From a bacterium (GTDB taxonomy: Bacteria; Ratteibacteria; UBA8468; B48-G9; JAFGKM01), in assembly GCA_023230585.1 (NCBI GenBank), contig JALNXB010000053.1:1-13095 (forward strand): a stretch of 13,095 nt of DNA, read 5' to 3'. Below, piece by piece: positions 1 through 7,104 of the stretch. The notes under the pieces are model-generated. The model saw only the letters and a list, made by a program, of their open reading frames with translations. It was not told the origin of the DNA and did no database searches. Both the position numbers and the translations under genes were made by a program. The stretch's first letter is position 1. Each line of letters opens with the position of its first letter.

Positions 1-30
1 AAAAGGAATGGGGGTAAACAATAGTGTATA

Positions 31-89
31 GGATAAAAACGAGGATTGCCGCAGTCACACAAAGCGTTCCTTCGCAACGACAAAAAGCG
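31..89 (+). repeat. Degenerate hairpin repeat, family A, copy 1
   Basis: Positions 31-50 match 161-180 at 18 of 20 bases (GGATAAAWACGAGGRTTGCC). Positions 71-89 (TCGCAACGACAAAAAGCG core) resemble the other ends at 220-239 and 565-584. The unit begins with a TTGC-type arm and ends with a GCAA-type arm, so it can fold as a long imperfect hairpin. It looks like an old non-coding dispersed repeat. Confidence 0.55.
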
Positions 90-160
90 TCGGTTAGCAC
101 CTCGTAATTCGTTCATAGACACATACTTTTTTACTGAAAGAAAAGACAAAAAAATAATAA

Positions 161-239
161 GGATAAATACGAGGGTTGCCACGTCGCAATTCCTATGAAA
201 ACTATGGAATAAAACGCTCCTCGCAATGCCATAAAACGG
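161..239 (+). repeat. Degenerate hairpin repeat, family A, copy 2
   Basis: The left arm 161-180 is 18/20 identical to 31-50. The right arm 220-239 (CTCGCAATGCCATAAAACGG) is 18/20 identical to 565-584. The GGTTGCC and CTCGCAATGCC ends are roughly complementary, giving an imperfect hairpin. No reading frame is present. Confidence 0.6.
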
Positions 240-276
240 CAGATAAAAACATAAAAGAAAGGCGTATGGGGTGTAT

Positions 277-307
277 CTACTCACTCTGGTACTACGGTGC
301 ATACACC
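277..307 (+). repeat. Dispersed repeat, family D, copy 1
   Basis: This 31-base stretch matches 10775-10805 at 24 of 31 positions, including the shared core GGTACTA. Both copies lie in gene gaps over 10 kb apart. It is a short degenerate repeat of unknown role. Confidence 0.45.
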
Positions 308-320
308 TTCCCTTATTTTG

Positions 321-361
321 CCTTCTCCCCTTGAGGGAGAAGGATCAAGGATAAGGGGGGT
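321..361 (+). repeat. Hairpin repeat, family B, copy 1
   Basis: The sequence forms a perfect 9-bp stem (CCTTCTCCC at 321-329, GGGAGAAGG at 335-343) around a CTTGA loop, followed by a purine tail ending in GGGGGGT. A near-copy with the same tail is at 6949-6988. There is no U-tract, so it is a repeat hairpin rather than a normal terminator. Confidence 0.65.
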
Positions 362-419
362 CTTTATGCCGACTAAGAGCAAAAGAATAGCAGAGGGATA
401 AAATAGGAGACTCCCTCTA

Positions 420-511
420 TATGTCATTACGGACTTGATCCGGAATCTCGCTTTTCCTACTACTGTTAAGTGGATTAAGTTAGAGATCCTGAAACAAATT
501 CAGGAAGACAA
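420..511 (+). repeat. MITE-like inverted-repeat element, family C, complete copy
   Basis: About 90 bases with related inverted ends: TGTC near 423 and GACA near 507-510. The outer 28 bases match each other in inverse orientation at about 18 positions. The right half contains a perfect 7-bp hairpin (TCCTGAA 487-493, TTCAGGA 499-505). The left 31 bases match 7046-7076 at 28/31, and 445-503 matches 6869-6927 at 52/59. It has no coding capacity. A non-autonomous miniature element or REP-like repeat is the best reading. Confidence 0.65.
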
Positions 512-564
512 AATGGTGCGTTAGGATGGAATGGTGGGCAGGTAGAAGGCAGAGCCCCTCATTA

Positions 565-584
565 CTCGCAACGCCACAAAACGG
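565..584 (+). repeat. Family A repeat end in the leader of the aldo/keto reductase gene
   Basis: These 20 bases match the right arm of copy 2 (220-239) at 18/20. The copy ends 22 bases before the start codon at 607, so the gene's leader is partly repeat-derived. Confidence 0.55.
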
Positions 585-606
585 TAATAAAAGAGGTGTA
601 ATTATA

Positions 607-1725
607 ATGTTGTATAGAGAATTCGGCAAAACTGGTATAAAAATGTCGGTACTTGGTTTTGGAGCAATGAGGTTACCGACAGAAGAAAAAAACGGGGTCT
701 CCACAATGGATACCGAAGAATCTATTAAAATTATTTTGAAAGGTTTTAAGTTAGGAATAAATTATATAGATACTGCTTTCATTTATGGAGATAGCGAGGT
801 TGTTGTAGGTAAAGCATTAAAACAATGGAAAGATAGAGTATATCTTTCAACAAAAACCTTTGTTGGCAATTTTGAAAAGAGAGGCGATTATAGAAGGCGA
901 CTTGAAGAGCAACTAAAACGACTTGATGTGTCTTGTATAGATTTTTATCATTTTCATAGTATTAGTTACAATGATTTTGAAGAAAAAATTAAAAGATTGA
1001 AACTTATTAAAGAAGCAGAAAAAGCCCAAAGGGAAAACCTTATAAAACATATATCTTTTTCTACCCACGATAAACCAGAAGGAATAAAGAAAATTATTGA
1101 AGAAGGAGAAGTTTTTACTTCTATGTTGTGTCAATATAATCTTCTTGATAGAGTTAACGAGGGTATTATGAAATTTGCCTCAGAAAAAGGGTTGGCTGTG
1201 GTAGTAATGGGACCTGTTGGGGGAGGGCGGTTGACACACTCTGAACTTCTTATGAAAGAGGTTGGCGGAAAATGTAGCACAACCCCTGAACTGGCTTTAA
1301 GGTTTGTCTTTTCAAATCCATATGTAACTACTGTTATATCTGGTATGAGTAATCTTGATATGGTAGAGGAGAATGTAAGTGTTGCAAGTATTAAAAAACC
1401 TCTTACTAACCAAGAGTTAACATCTCTTAATAGGTTTATAGAAAAACGTAAAACTAAAGAAGAGATTCCTTGCACAGGGTGTAATTATTGTTTGCCTTGC
1501 CCTAAAGGGGTTACAATACCTTATATTTTTCAACTTATGAACTATGCCAAGGTGTATGGTTTAAAAGAACTTGCTATATCTCGATATAGCAATATAAAAT
1601 CAACTGAAGAGGTAGAGAGAGAAAAAGCTGACGCTTGTGTAGAATGTGGGCAATGTGAAGAAAAATGTCCTCAAAAGATTGATATAATAAGTCAATTGAA
1701 AAAAATTCATAAAACTTTAAACTAA
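607..1725 (+). CDS. Aldo/keto reductase with C-terminal 2x[4Fe-4S] ferredoxin domain
   Basis: A 372-residue predicted oxidoreductase of the COG1453 type. The N-terminal aldo/keto reductase barrel (about 1-275) opens with YREFGKTG and LGFGAMRLP and keeps the family tetrad: D55 and Y60 in DTAFIYGDSE, K83 in STK, H117 in YHFH. After it comes a ferredoxin-like tail with two cysteine sets: C289, C292, C295, C298-P and C344, C347, C350, C354-P. Such tails bind two [4Fe-4S] clusters, so electron transfer to or from ferredoxin is likely; the substrate is unknown. No signal peptide, so cytoplasmic. The start at 607 is preferred because AGAGGTG (592-598) lies 8 bases upstream and residues before it come from repeat DNA; the frame is open back to 526. 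The next gene, another iron-sulfur protein, begins 72 bases downstream on the same strand, suggesting joint expression. Confidence 0.9.
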   Translation: MLYREFGKTGIKMSVLGFGAMRLPTEEKNGVSTMDTEESIKIILKGFKLGINYIDTAFIYGDSEVVVGKALKQWKDRVYLSTKTFVGNFEKRGDYRRRLEEQLKRLDVSCIDFYHFHSISYNDFEEKIKRLKLIKEAEKAQRENLIKHISFSTHDKPEGIKKIIEEGEVFTSMLCQYNLLDRVNEGIMKFASEKGLAVVVMGPVGGGRLTHSELLMKEVGGKCSTTPELALRFVFSNPYVTTVISGMSNLDMVEENVSVASIKKPLTNQELTSLNRFIEKRKTKEEIPCTGCNYCLPCPKGVTIPYIFQLMNYAKVYGLKELAISRYSNIKSTEEVEREKADACVECGQCEEKCPQKIDIISQLKKIHKTLN

Positions 1726-1797
1726 TCTTTTTGTTTTTTTGTTCATTATTGCAAATTCTTGCGGTTTGCATTAATTTATTTACTTATAAGGAGAAAA

Positions 1798-4101
1798 ATG
1801 GCTGATATATCTTTAACTCAAAAAATTAAAAGTTTTTCAATAAATGAAGGAGCCAGTCTTGTTGGTATTGCCTCAGTGTCAAGATGGGATAAAGCACCTA
1901 TACAACATAGTCCTGTTGGTATTTTTCCTAAAGCTAAATCTGTTATAGTTTGTGGGATGCATATTCCAGACGCATGCGTGGAACTTGGAGCAGAAGATGA
2001 CGTTAGGATATCTGGGCTTGCTTTTGTGCAAGGCAGCGCTACTCTTACGCTTGACCATCTGGCTTTTAAAATAGCAAGATTTATAGAGGAACTTGGGTGG
2101 AAGACTGTGCCGGTGCCAGCTACAGCGTTATGGAATTATAGGGTTCAACCTGGTGCTGAGCGTGGTTGGATGGCAGATATGTGCCATTATTATGCTGCGG
2201 CTTGCGCTGGACTGGGAGAGATAGGGTGGAATAACCTGTGTATTACTCCGCAATATGGAACACGTCAAAGATTTATAAGTATTATTACTGAAGCTGAACT
2301 TGTACCTGACCCTCTATATTCAGGAGACCCTCTTTGTGATAAATGTCTTCTTTGTGCAAAGAATTGTCCTACAGGAGCATTTGATAAAGAAGTTGATGGT
2401 GAATGTGTAATAGAGATTGAGGATAAAAAATATACTTTTCCCAAAAGAAATCTCTGGAGATGCGGGATAGGTGAAAACTTTCAATTAGATGTATTACAGG
2501 AGTGGCCAGAAAAGATAGATGAAAAGGTTATCGTTGAAGCTGCAGAGAAAGCTGTTAAAGAACATCCAGAATGGATTTTTGGATGGAAGATGGGGCAATG
2601 TTTTAAATGGTGTGTCAACCCTCAACGAAGGTATTTTGATAGAACATACTGTAAGTCTCCCAGAAGAAGAAGAGATTTTGAGATAGATAACAGTCCTGAG
2701 AATATAGATACAGTTACCAGAGAAGTTATGGCTTTAGCTTTTGAAAAAGGGGCTGATTATTTTGCAACTGTCAACCTTGATGATTTAAAAGAAAAAGGTA
2801 TTGATGTCTCTAAAGAACTTCCCGATGCACAGGGAGCAATTATTTTGGGATTCCACTCTATTGCAAATCTTGTAACCAATTCAACTTTATGGACTAATGC
2901 ACTTCTTGTTACTAACTTGATGGAAAAATATGGCTACTCTACCGTTACCCGTTCAAGTTTTAACCCTGAAGAAGTAGCTCAAGCTTGTGGGGTTGTAGCG
3001 CCTCTGGGAAAAGATGATTTAGATGGAAACGTTAGCAAGAAGTTTGAACTTGTTATTACATCTTGTCCCCTTGTTACAAATATAAAGCCTTTTGAGGATA
3101 TAAGGGTTATATCTCATAAAAAGACTCAAGAAGAGATGTCTCAAATGATAAAAAACGCACTATGTTCAGCTGGGATGGATATGGTGGGTATTGCCGGGGC
3201 TGATGTTTTTGATGATATAGTGTATCAGGTTAACAACCTTTATAAAGAAGAAAATCAAGACTATTTTATTATCAGAAACAAGCCGTTAGAGTTAAGAAAA
3301 GGTGTGTGGGGTGGTCAAGCAATGCCTTACAATCCAGAAATTGTTAAAAGAGGAAAATTATTGAAAAAATCTTCTGAATATCTTCCTAATGCAAAAAGTA
3401 TAATAGTTGCTGGAATGAAAACGCTTGATGGGGTGGTTGAAAATGTAGGTAAAGGTGCAGGAAAAAAGGCAGCACATTACCAGTATGCAATACACGATAT
3501 AAGTCATGCTGAGATGAGAAAAATGTTGCAAAAGACTGCTAAACTTATCTCCGCTTTGGGGTATAAAGTTGCTTTTATCTCTTCTGCTGATACAGATTCT
3601 CACTTTTTGACTGCTAACCGTTTTGCTGCAGTTGCATCTGGGCTTGGAGAAATTGGATGGAACGGGCAGGTTCTTACTCCACAGTATGGTCCTAAACAGA
3701 TTTTTGTTGCACTTGTTACAGATGCGCCTCTTGTTTCTGATGAATTATATAAAGGTGCACAGCTCTGCCAAAGGTGTTATAGGTGCGCTAAAGTGTGCCC
3801 TTCACAGGCAATTTCTCTGGAAGAAGAGATATCTGTGTCTGTTAACGGTAAAACTTTTAGTTGGGGAAAGAATGACCAACTCAGGTGTGATTGGGCGTGC
3901 AGATATGGTTTTATGAAAGAAGCAGGTCCTGGTTTTATCGGTTCTCAGACAGATTTTCCAGTTCCTGAAAAAATAACTCAAGAAATTGTAAGTGAAGCAA
4001 TGATTAATTCTGACAGGTTGCAGAGACCATATTATAAAACTATTGTAGAGAAATGTTTTATTGAATGTCCTGCTGGCAAAAACAATAAGAGTGAGTATTA
4101 A
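1798..4101 (+). CDS. Triplicated QueG/reductive-dehalogenase-like iron-sulfur protein
   Basis: A 767-residue protein whose function I cannot name. Unit 1 (about 5-275) has GLGEIGW at 138-144, PQYGTRQRF, then C180, C183, C186, C190-P and further cysteines C222, C268, C272. Unit 3 (about 444-760) repeats this order: GLGEIGW at 615-621, PQYGPKQ, C657, C660, C663, C667-P, then C697, C701, C753, C757. Between them, about 305-425, is a third, degraded unit that keeps the fold-like pattern (EKGADYFATV, LPDAQGAIILGFHS, VITSCPLV) but has lost the GLGEIGW and ferredoxin cysteines. The layout resembles epoxyqueuosine reductase (COG1600) and reductive dehalogenases, which use a corrinoid plus two [4Fe-4S] clusters. 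Here there is no Tat signal, so it is probably cytoplasmic. Start 1798 has AAGGAG at 1788-1793. An iron-sulfur aldo/keto reductase lies just upstream. Its stop overlaps the convergent hydrolase stop. Confidence 0.8.
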   Translation: MADISLTQKIKSFSINEGASLVGIASVSRWDKAPIQHSPVGIFPKAKSVIVCGMHIPDACVELGAEDDVRISGLAFVQGSATLTLDHLAFKIARFIEELGWKTVPVPATALWNYRVQPGAERGWMADMCHYYAAACAGLGEIGWNNLCITPQYGTRQRFISIITEAELVPDPLYSGDPLCDKCLLCAKNCPTGAFDKEVDGECVIEIEDKKYTFPKRNLWRCGIGENFQLDVLQEWPEKIDEKVIVEAAEKAVKEHPEWIFGWKMGQCFKWCVNPQRRYFDRTYCKSPRRRRDFEIDNSPENIDTVTREVMALAFEKGADYFATVNLDDLKEKGIDVSKELPDAQGAIILGFHSIANLVTNSTLWTNALLVTNLMEKYGYSTVTRSSFNPEEVAQACGVVAPLGKDDLDGNVSKKFELVITSCPLVTNIKPFEDIRVISHKKTQEEMSQMIKNALCSAGMDMVGIAGADVFDDIVYQVNNLYKEENQDYFIIRNKPLELRKGVWGGQAMPYNPEIVKRGKLLKKSSEYLPNAKSIIVAGMKTLDGVVENVGKGAGKKAAHYQYAIHDISHAEMRKMLQKTAKLISALGYKVAFISSADTDSHFLTANRFAAVASGLGEIGWNGQVLTPQYGPKQIFVALVTDAPLVSDELYKGAQLCQRCYRCAKVCPSQAISLEEEISVSVNGKTFSWGKNDQLRCDWACRYGFMKEAGPGFIGSQTDFPVPEKITQEIVSEAMINSDRLQRPYYKTIVEKCFIECPAGKNNKSEY

Positions 4102-5156
4102 AACTCCCATTCTTGTTCTTGTAGATTAAATTGTTCAGCAAGCCATTTGTAGGCAATTATTATGGACTCTTCTGTTGGTTGATGACCTGAGTTATGGTCG
4201 AAAAAACCTATTTTATTTTTTGCTCCATATATCCTATAAACCTTTTTCGCTTCGTTTATATACTGCCAACTGGCTGGTCTGTCGGCTTGACCGCCTATGA
4301 GTAGAAAAGAAGAAGGGGCATTTAAAGCAAGAAGTTGGTGATGTGCGAAGGAGAAATTTTTTTCAAAGATTTTGTCTCCGTAATACCAAGGGGCGTCCCA
4401 GTTGGTAAATTTCCATCCAATCCCAAAATCTGAGCCAATGATAGCTTTAATTCTTTTGTCCAATGCGCCTGCACAAAAAGCCATTTTGCCTCCTAATGAT
4501 TGACCTATGATAAGAACCCTCTCTTTATCAATATCTTGTTGGCTTAAAAGTAAATCTGTTGCAAGCTTTGTGTCCCATATTAGTTTACCTATACCAGTCC
4601 AGTTAGGGTTATCTGTTAACAATTTTTTTGCTCCTGCTTTCCACCAAGCAAACCCTTCGTTGTTTTTAGGTTCAGGCACAATGTTAAACGGAAACGCTTC
4701 AGTGCAAACAACTACATACCCTTGTTGTACAAGGTGTTTACCAAATTGGACATTTCGTCTCTTAAAAATAGGTGTGTGTTCTGTTAAATTGTATCCAGCC
4801 ATCTCGTCGGGGTGGTAATAAGGAACTATGGCACAAGGTTTTGGTGAAAAAGGTGTTTTTTTTGGTTCCATAAGAAGAAGCAGTTGCTCTGTCTCTGATC
4901 CTGTAGATTGTTTGTAAACTGTTCCTTTATAGTGAGGTTGCTCAAATTCTTCAATCTTTTCTACTTTTTTATCAAAATTGGTAAAAGACGGTTTTCCCAG
5001 AAGTTTTGACCAGTTTAATAATAACCTTTCTTTTAATATGTTCCAGTTTTGAAGATTTTCTTCCATATTTTCTGGAAACAATGGTTGAATATCTTCTTTT
5101 TCACCTAAATTTTTATATGCTGGCTTAGATAGTTTTTCAGAATATTTTTTTCCCAT
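4098..5156 (-). CDS. Alpha/beta hydrolase, dienelactone hydrolase / acetyl xylan esterase-like
   Basis: A 352-residue serine hydrolase. The nucleophile elbow GQSLGG puts the serine at 220; D292 in GGQADRP and H325 in HNSGHQ are in the right order and spacing to finish a catalytic triad. A preceding strand, CAIVPYYHPDE (108-118), and VVVCTEAFP (148-156) fit the large Abhydrolase_7/acetyl-xylan-esterase-like group, members of which act on esters of carbohydrates or other small acids. The substrate cannot be read from sequence. The roughly 75-residue charged N-terminus has no signal peptide, so it should act in the cytoplasm. AGAGGA (complement of 5165-5170) sits 8 bases before the start. It lies 39 bases after yifB on the same strand and may be co-transcribed. 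The last codons overlap the end of the convergent iron-sulfur gene by 4 bases. Confidence 0.85.
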   Translation of the reverse strand: MGKKYSEKLSKPAYKNLGEKEDIQPLFPENMEENLQNWNILKERLLLNWSKLLGKPSFTNFDKKVEKIEEFEQPHYKGTVYKQSTGSETEQLLLLMEPKKTPFSPKPCAIVPYYHPDEMAGYNLTEHTPIFKRRNVQFGKHLVQQGYVVVCTEAFPFNIVPEPKNNEGFAWWKAGAKKLLTDNPNWTGIGKLIWDTKLATDLLLSQQDIDKERVLIIGQSLGGKMAFCAGALDKRIKAIIGSDFGIGWKFTNWDAPWYYGDKIFEKNFSFAHHQLLALNAPSSFLLIGGQADRPASWQYINEAKKVYRIYGAKNKIGFFDHNSGHQPTEESIIIAYKWLAEQFNLQEQEWEF

Positions 5157-5195
5157 TTTCTTATTCCTCTTTACTCAAATATTTTTCCCTTTACC

Positions 5196-6722
5196 CTACA
5201 GGTTACGGTCAAGACTGCGGTATTGGATAGCTTCAGCAAGGTGATGAGGTTTTATGGTATCAGAGTTTTCCATATCGGCTATTGTTCGGGCAACCTTACG
5301 TATCTTGTCATAAGCTCTTGCCGAAAGATAAAGAGCATCGAGAGCTCCTCTAACAAGCATTCTACATTCATCGTTAAGTGCACAATGTTTTTTTAACTGT
5401 GAAGAGTTCATATGTCCATTAAAGAATACGTCAGTGCCTTCAAAACGTTTCTGCTGTGCTTTTCTTGCTGTTTCCACTCTTTTTCTTATAGATTTTGAAT
5501 CTTCTTCTTCTACTTCTTTCATTAAAAGGTGGGGAGGTAAACTTGCGACGTCTACCTGTATATCAATTCTGTCGAGCAGGGGACCGGATATTTTTCTTCT
5601 ATATTTAAGCATCTGACCAAGCGTGCAACGACATTGTCTGGCGTTATCTCCGTACCATCCACAAGGGCAGGGGTTCATAGAACCTACAAGCAAAAATCTG
5701 CTTGGAAATGTTAATCTTCCCTTTGCGCGGGATATACTTACTTTACCGTCTTCGAGGGGTTGTCTTAACACTTCAAGAACATCTCTATGAAATTCTGGTA
5801 GTTCGTCAAGGAAAAGTACTCCATTATGCGCTAAACTAACTTCGCCTGGTTTTGGAATACTTCCTCCTCCAATTAGAGCAATATTTGATATTGTGTGATG
5901 AGGGCTTCTATAAGGTCTTTGGGTAATAAGGCCTTCTCCAGGAAGTGTTCCAGCAATACTATGTATTTTTGTAATCTCAAGAGCTTCTACTAAGGTTAAG
6001 GAAGGAAGTATTGATGGGATTCTTGTGGCAAGCATAGTTTTTCCTGAACCTGGTGAACCAACCATAAGTACGTTATGTCCGCCTGTAACAGCAACTTCGA
6101 GAGCTCTCTTTGTATATGCTTGCCCTTTTACGTCCTTGAAATCTAAACCTTTACTTTGGTTAGAGGCAAAAAGTTCTTTTATATCGCTGGTTGAAGGTTG
6201 TATTTCAGTGTTTTTGGTAAGGAATGATACACATTCTCTAAGGCTACTTACAGGGTAAACTTCTATTCCCTCGATAAGAGAGGCTTCCGAACCATTCTCT
6301 TTTGGTACTACTATTTTTTTGGTGGTTGTTTTGGATAGTTCTACTGCCATAGGTAGGATTCCTTTAACAGGTCTTAAGGAACCGTCAAGAGCCAGTTCTC
6401 CAACAAAATAAAAGTCATCAGCAACATCAGGAGGTAGAATTTTTGAAGCAATAAGTATTCCTATGGCTGTTGGTAAATCAAAATAAGGTCCTTCTTTTTT
6501 TGTGTCGGCAGGAGCAAGGTTTATTACAAGTTTTCTGTTTGAAGGAAATTTAAATCCAGAATTTTCTATAGCAGGTTTGATTCTATCTCTACTTTCTTTT
6601 ACTGCTTGGTCAGGCAACCCAACAACAGATATAGCAGGATAACCGTAACTAATATCTACCTCTACATCTATGGGGAATCCGTCAATACCCCATACAGTTA
6701 AAGATTTTACTTTAGCCAGCAT
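5196..6722 (-). CDS. yifB: YifB/ComM family Mg-chelatase-like AAA+ ATPase
   Basis: A full-length 508-residue protein. The N-terminal Lon-protease-like ChlI domain runs about 1-170 (starts MLAKVKS; PADTKKEGPYFDLPTA). Then comes the AAA+ core: Walker A GSPGSGKT 222-229, Walker B LFLDEL 303-308, NPCPCG at 350-355 with further cysteines C364 and C366, arginine-finger segment LLDRID 382-387. The C-terminal Mg_chelatase_C helical domain is about 405-508, ending in the usual AEAIQYRSLDR. In Haemophilus and Vibrio, ComM is a hexameric helicase that speeds branch migration during natural transformation, but the family is very widespread, so uptake of DNA should not be assumed. The start is supported by the conserved N-terminus; AGGAGGT (complement of 6735-6741) is 12 bases away, rather far. 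A TGTTATAAT promoter element lies upstream at 6772-6780. The hydrolase gene follows after 39 bases. Confidence 0.95.
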   Translation of the reverse strand: MLAKVKSLTVWGIDGFPIDVEVDISYGYPAISVVGLPDQAVKESRDRIKPAIENSGFKFPSNRKLVINLAPADTKKEGPYFDLPTAIGILIASKILPPDVADDFYFVGELALDGSLRPVKGILPMAVELSKTTTKKIVVPKENGSEASLIEGIEVYPVSSLRECVSFLTKNTEIQPSTSDIKELFASNQSKGLDFKDVKGQAYTKRALEVAVTGGHNVLMVGSPGSGKTMLATRIPSILPSLTLVEALEITKIHSIAGTLPGEGLITQRPYRSPHHTISNIALIGGGSIPKPGEVSLAHNGVLFLDELPEFHRDVLEVLRQPLEDGKVSISRAKGRLTFPSRFLLVGSMNPCPCGWYGDNARQCRCTLGQMLKYRRKISGPLLDRIDIQVDVASLPPHLLMKEVEEEDSKSIRKRVETARKAQQKRFEGTDVFFNGHMNSSQLKKHCALNDECRMLVRGALDALYLSARAYDKIRKVARTIADMENSDTIKPHHLAEAIQYRSLDRNL

Positions 6723-6771
6723 ATTTTCTTTTGTACCTCCTGTTTCTCAAAACAGTTGTAAGAGTAATAAA

Positions 6772-6780
6772 ATTATAACA
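6772..6780 (-). promoter_or_regulatory. Candidate extended -10 promoter for yifB
   Basis: On the minus strand this reads TGTTATAAT, an exact extended -10 box (TGn plus TATAAT). The hexamer 17 bases further upstream (TTTTCT) is a poor -35, as expected when an extended -10 is used. Predicted start of transcription is around 6765, giving a leader of roughly 43 bases that includes the AGGAGGT site. Confidence 0.5.
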
Positions 6781-6830
6781 TTGAAAGGGATTAAAGAAAA
6801 ATATTAAGATGAATTAATAAAAAAAGAACC

Positions 6831-6852
6831 CCTTCTCTCCTATGAGGAGAGG
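6831..6852. repeat. Small hairpin, family B-like
   Basis: TCTCCT (6835-6840) and AGGAGA (6845-6850) pair around a TATG loop, with one more C-G pair outside. The flanking CCCCTTCT resembles the start of family B (321 and 6949). It is a short, degenerate version of that repeat. Confidence 0.4.
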
Positions 6853-6868
6853 AAGATTCAGAGTAGAT

Positions 6869-6927
6869 ATCTCGCTTTTATTACTCTTGTTACGTGGATT
6901 AGGTTAGAGATCCTGAAACAAGTTCAG
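6869..6927 (+). repeat. Family C repeat, partial copy (inner and right part)
   Basis: These 59 bases match 445-503 at 52 positions, including GTGGATTA and GAGATCCTGAAACAA. The left end of the element is missing here, but a separate left-end copy lies at 7046-7076 in the same gap. Confidence 0.65.
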
Positions 6928-6948
6928 AATGGCATTCCCAATGATATG

Positions 6949-6988
6949 CCTTCTACCCTTGGGGGAGAAGGGCAGGGATGAGGGGGGT
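6949..6988 (+). repeat. Hairpin repeat, family B, copy 2
   Basis: It matches 321-361 with few changes: CCTTCTACCC, TTG, GGGGGAGAAGG, then a purine tail ending GGGGGGT. The stem is less perfect than copy 1 because of an A in the left arm (6955). Confidence 0.6.
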
Positions 6989-7045
6989 AGTTAGCAGGTT
7001 AAGAAAAAACGAAAGACTTAATGATAAAGGATGAGGTTACCCTTG

Positions 7046-7076
7046 TATGTCATTCCGGGCTTGAGCCGGAATCTCG
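7046..7076 (+). repeat. Family C repeat, partial copy (left end)
   Basis: These 31 bases match 420-450 at 28 positions. They contain a perfect 7-bp stem: ATTCCGG (7052-7058) and CCGGAAT (7066-7072) around GCTTGAG. It lies about 30 bases past the end of the minus-strand glycerate kinase gene and could act as a 3' end hairpin for that transcript, but no U-tract follows. Confidence 0.6.
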
Positions 7077-7104
7077 TTTTTACCGCTACTCTATAGAGTG
7101 TTAT

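Larger units (their letters stand above)
1..606. other. Gene-free repeat island at left edge
   Basis: No reading frame here looks like a protein. The edge frames close within about ten codons, so no truncated gene can be recognised at position 1. The stretch is made largely of decayed copies of four short repeat families, listed separately (at 31, 161, 277, 321, 420 and 565). A frame that runs in from 526 to the aldo/keto reductase passes through repeat sequence and is not coding. I found no convincing promoter for the downstream gene; the TATAAT at 603-608 overlaps its start codon and cannot serve it. Confidence 0.7.
6723..7104. other. Gene gap filled by a second repeat island
   Basis: This gap lies between the 5' end of yifB and the 3' end of the glycerate kinase gene, both on the minus strand. 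About 6723-6780 holds the yifB leader and promoter. From 6831 to 7076 it holds copies of repeat families B and C in a shuffled order (B-like, right part of C, B, left part of C). Just after is a perfect palindrome ACTCTATAGAGT (7088-7099), next to the kinase stop. No coding frame was seen. Confidence 0.65.

Noticed and set aside
526..606. Longer N-terminus for the aldo/keto reductase
   Set aside because: The added 27 residues are encoded partly by a repeat copy, do not resemble the family, and the good ribosome binding site serves the ATG at 607.
1..606. CRISPR array
   Set aside because: The repeats differ in length and sequence, are not evenly spaced, and no cas gene is present.
1749..1770. 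Terminator between the two redox genes
   Set aside because: TGCAAA and TTTGCA can pair (1750-1755 with 1765-1770) but no T run follows; the T-rich stretch lies before the hairpin.
1759..1797. N-terminal extension of the triplicated protein as a signal peptide
   Set aside because: The 13 extra residues include the ribosome binding site sequence and have no Tat motif; the start at 1798 is better.
3623..3916. Overlapping plus-strand frame inside the iron-sulfur gene
   Set aside because: It is a shifted shadow of a frame with clear family motifs and has no recognisable domain.
1798..4101. True respiratory reductive dehalogenase
   Set aside because: No Tat signal, no small membrane anchor gene next to it, and the tripled architecture is unlike RdhA.
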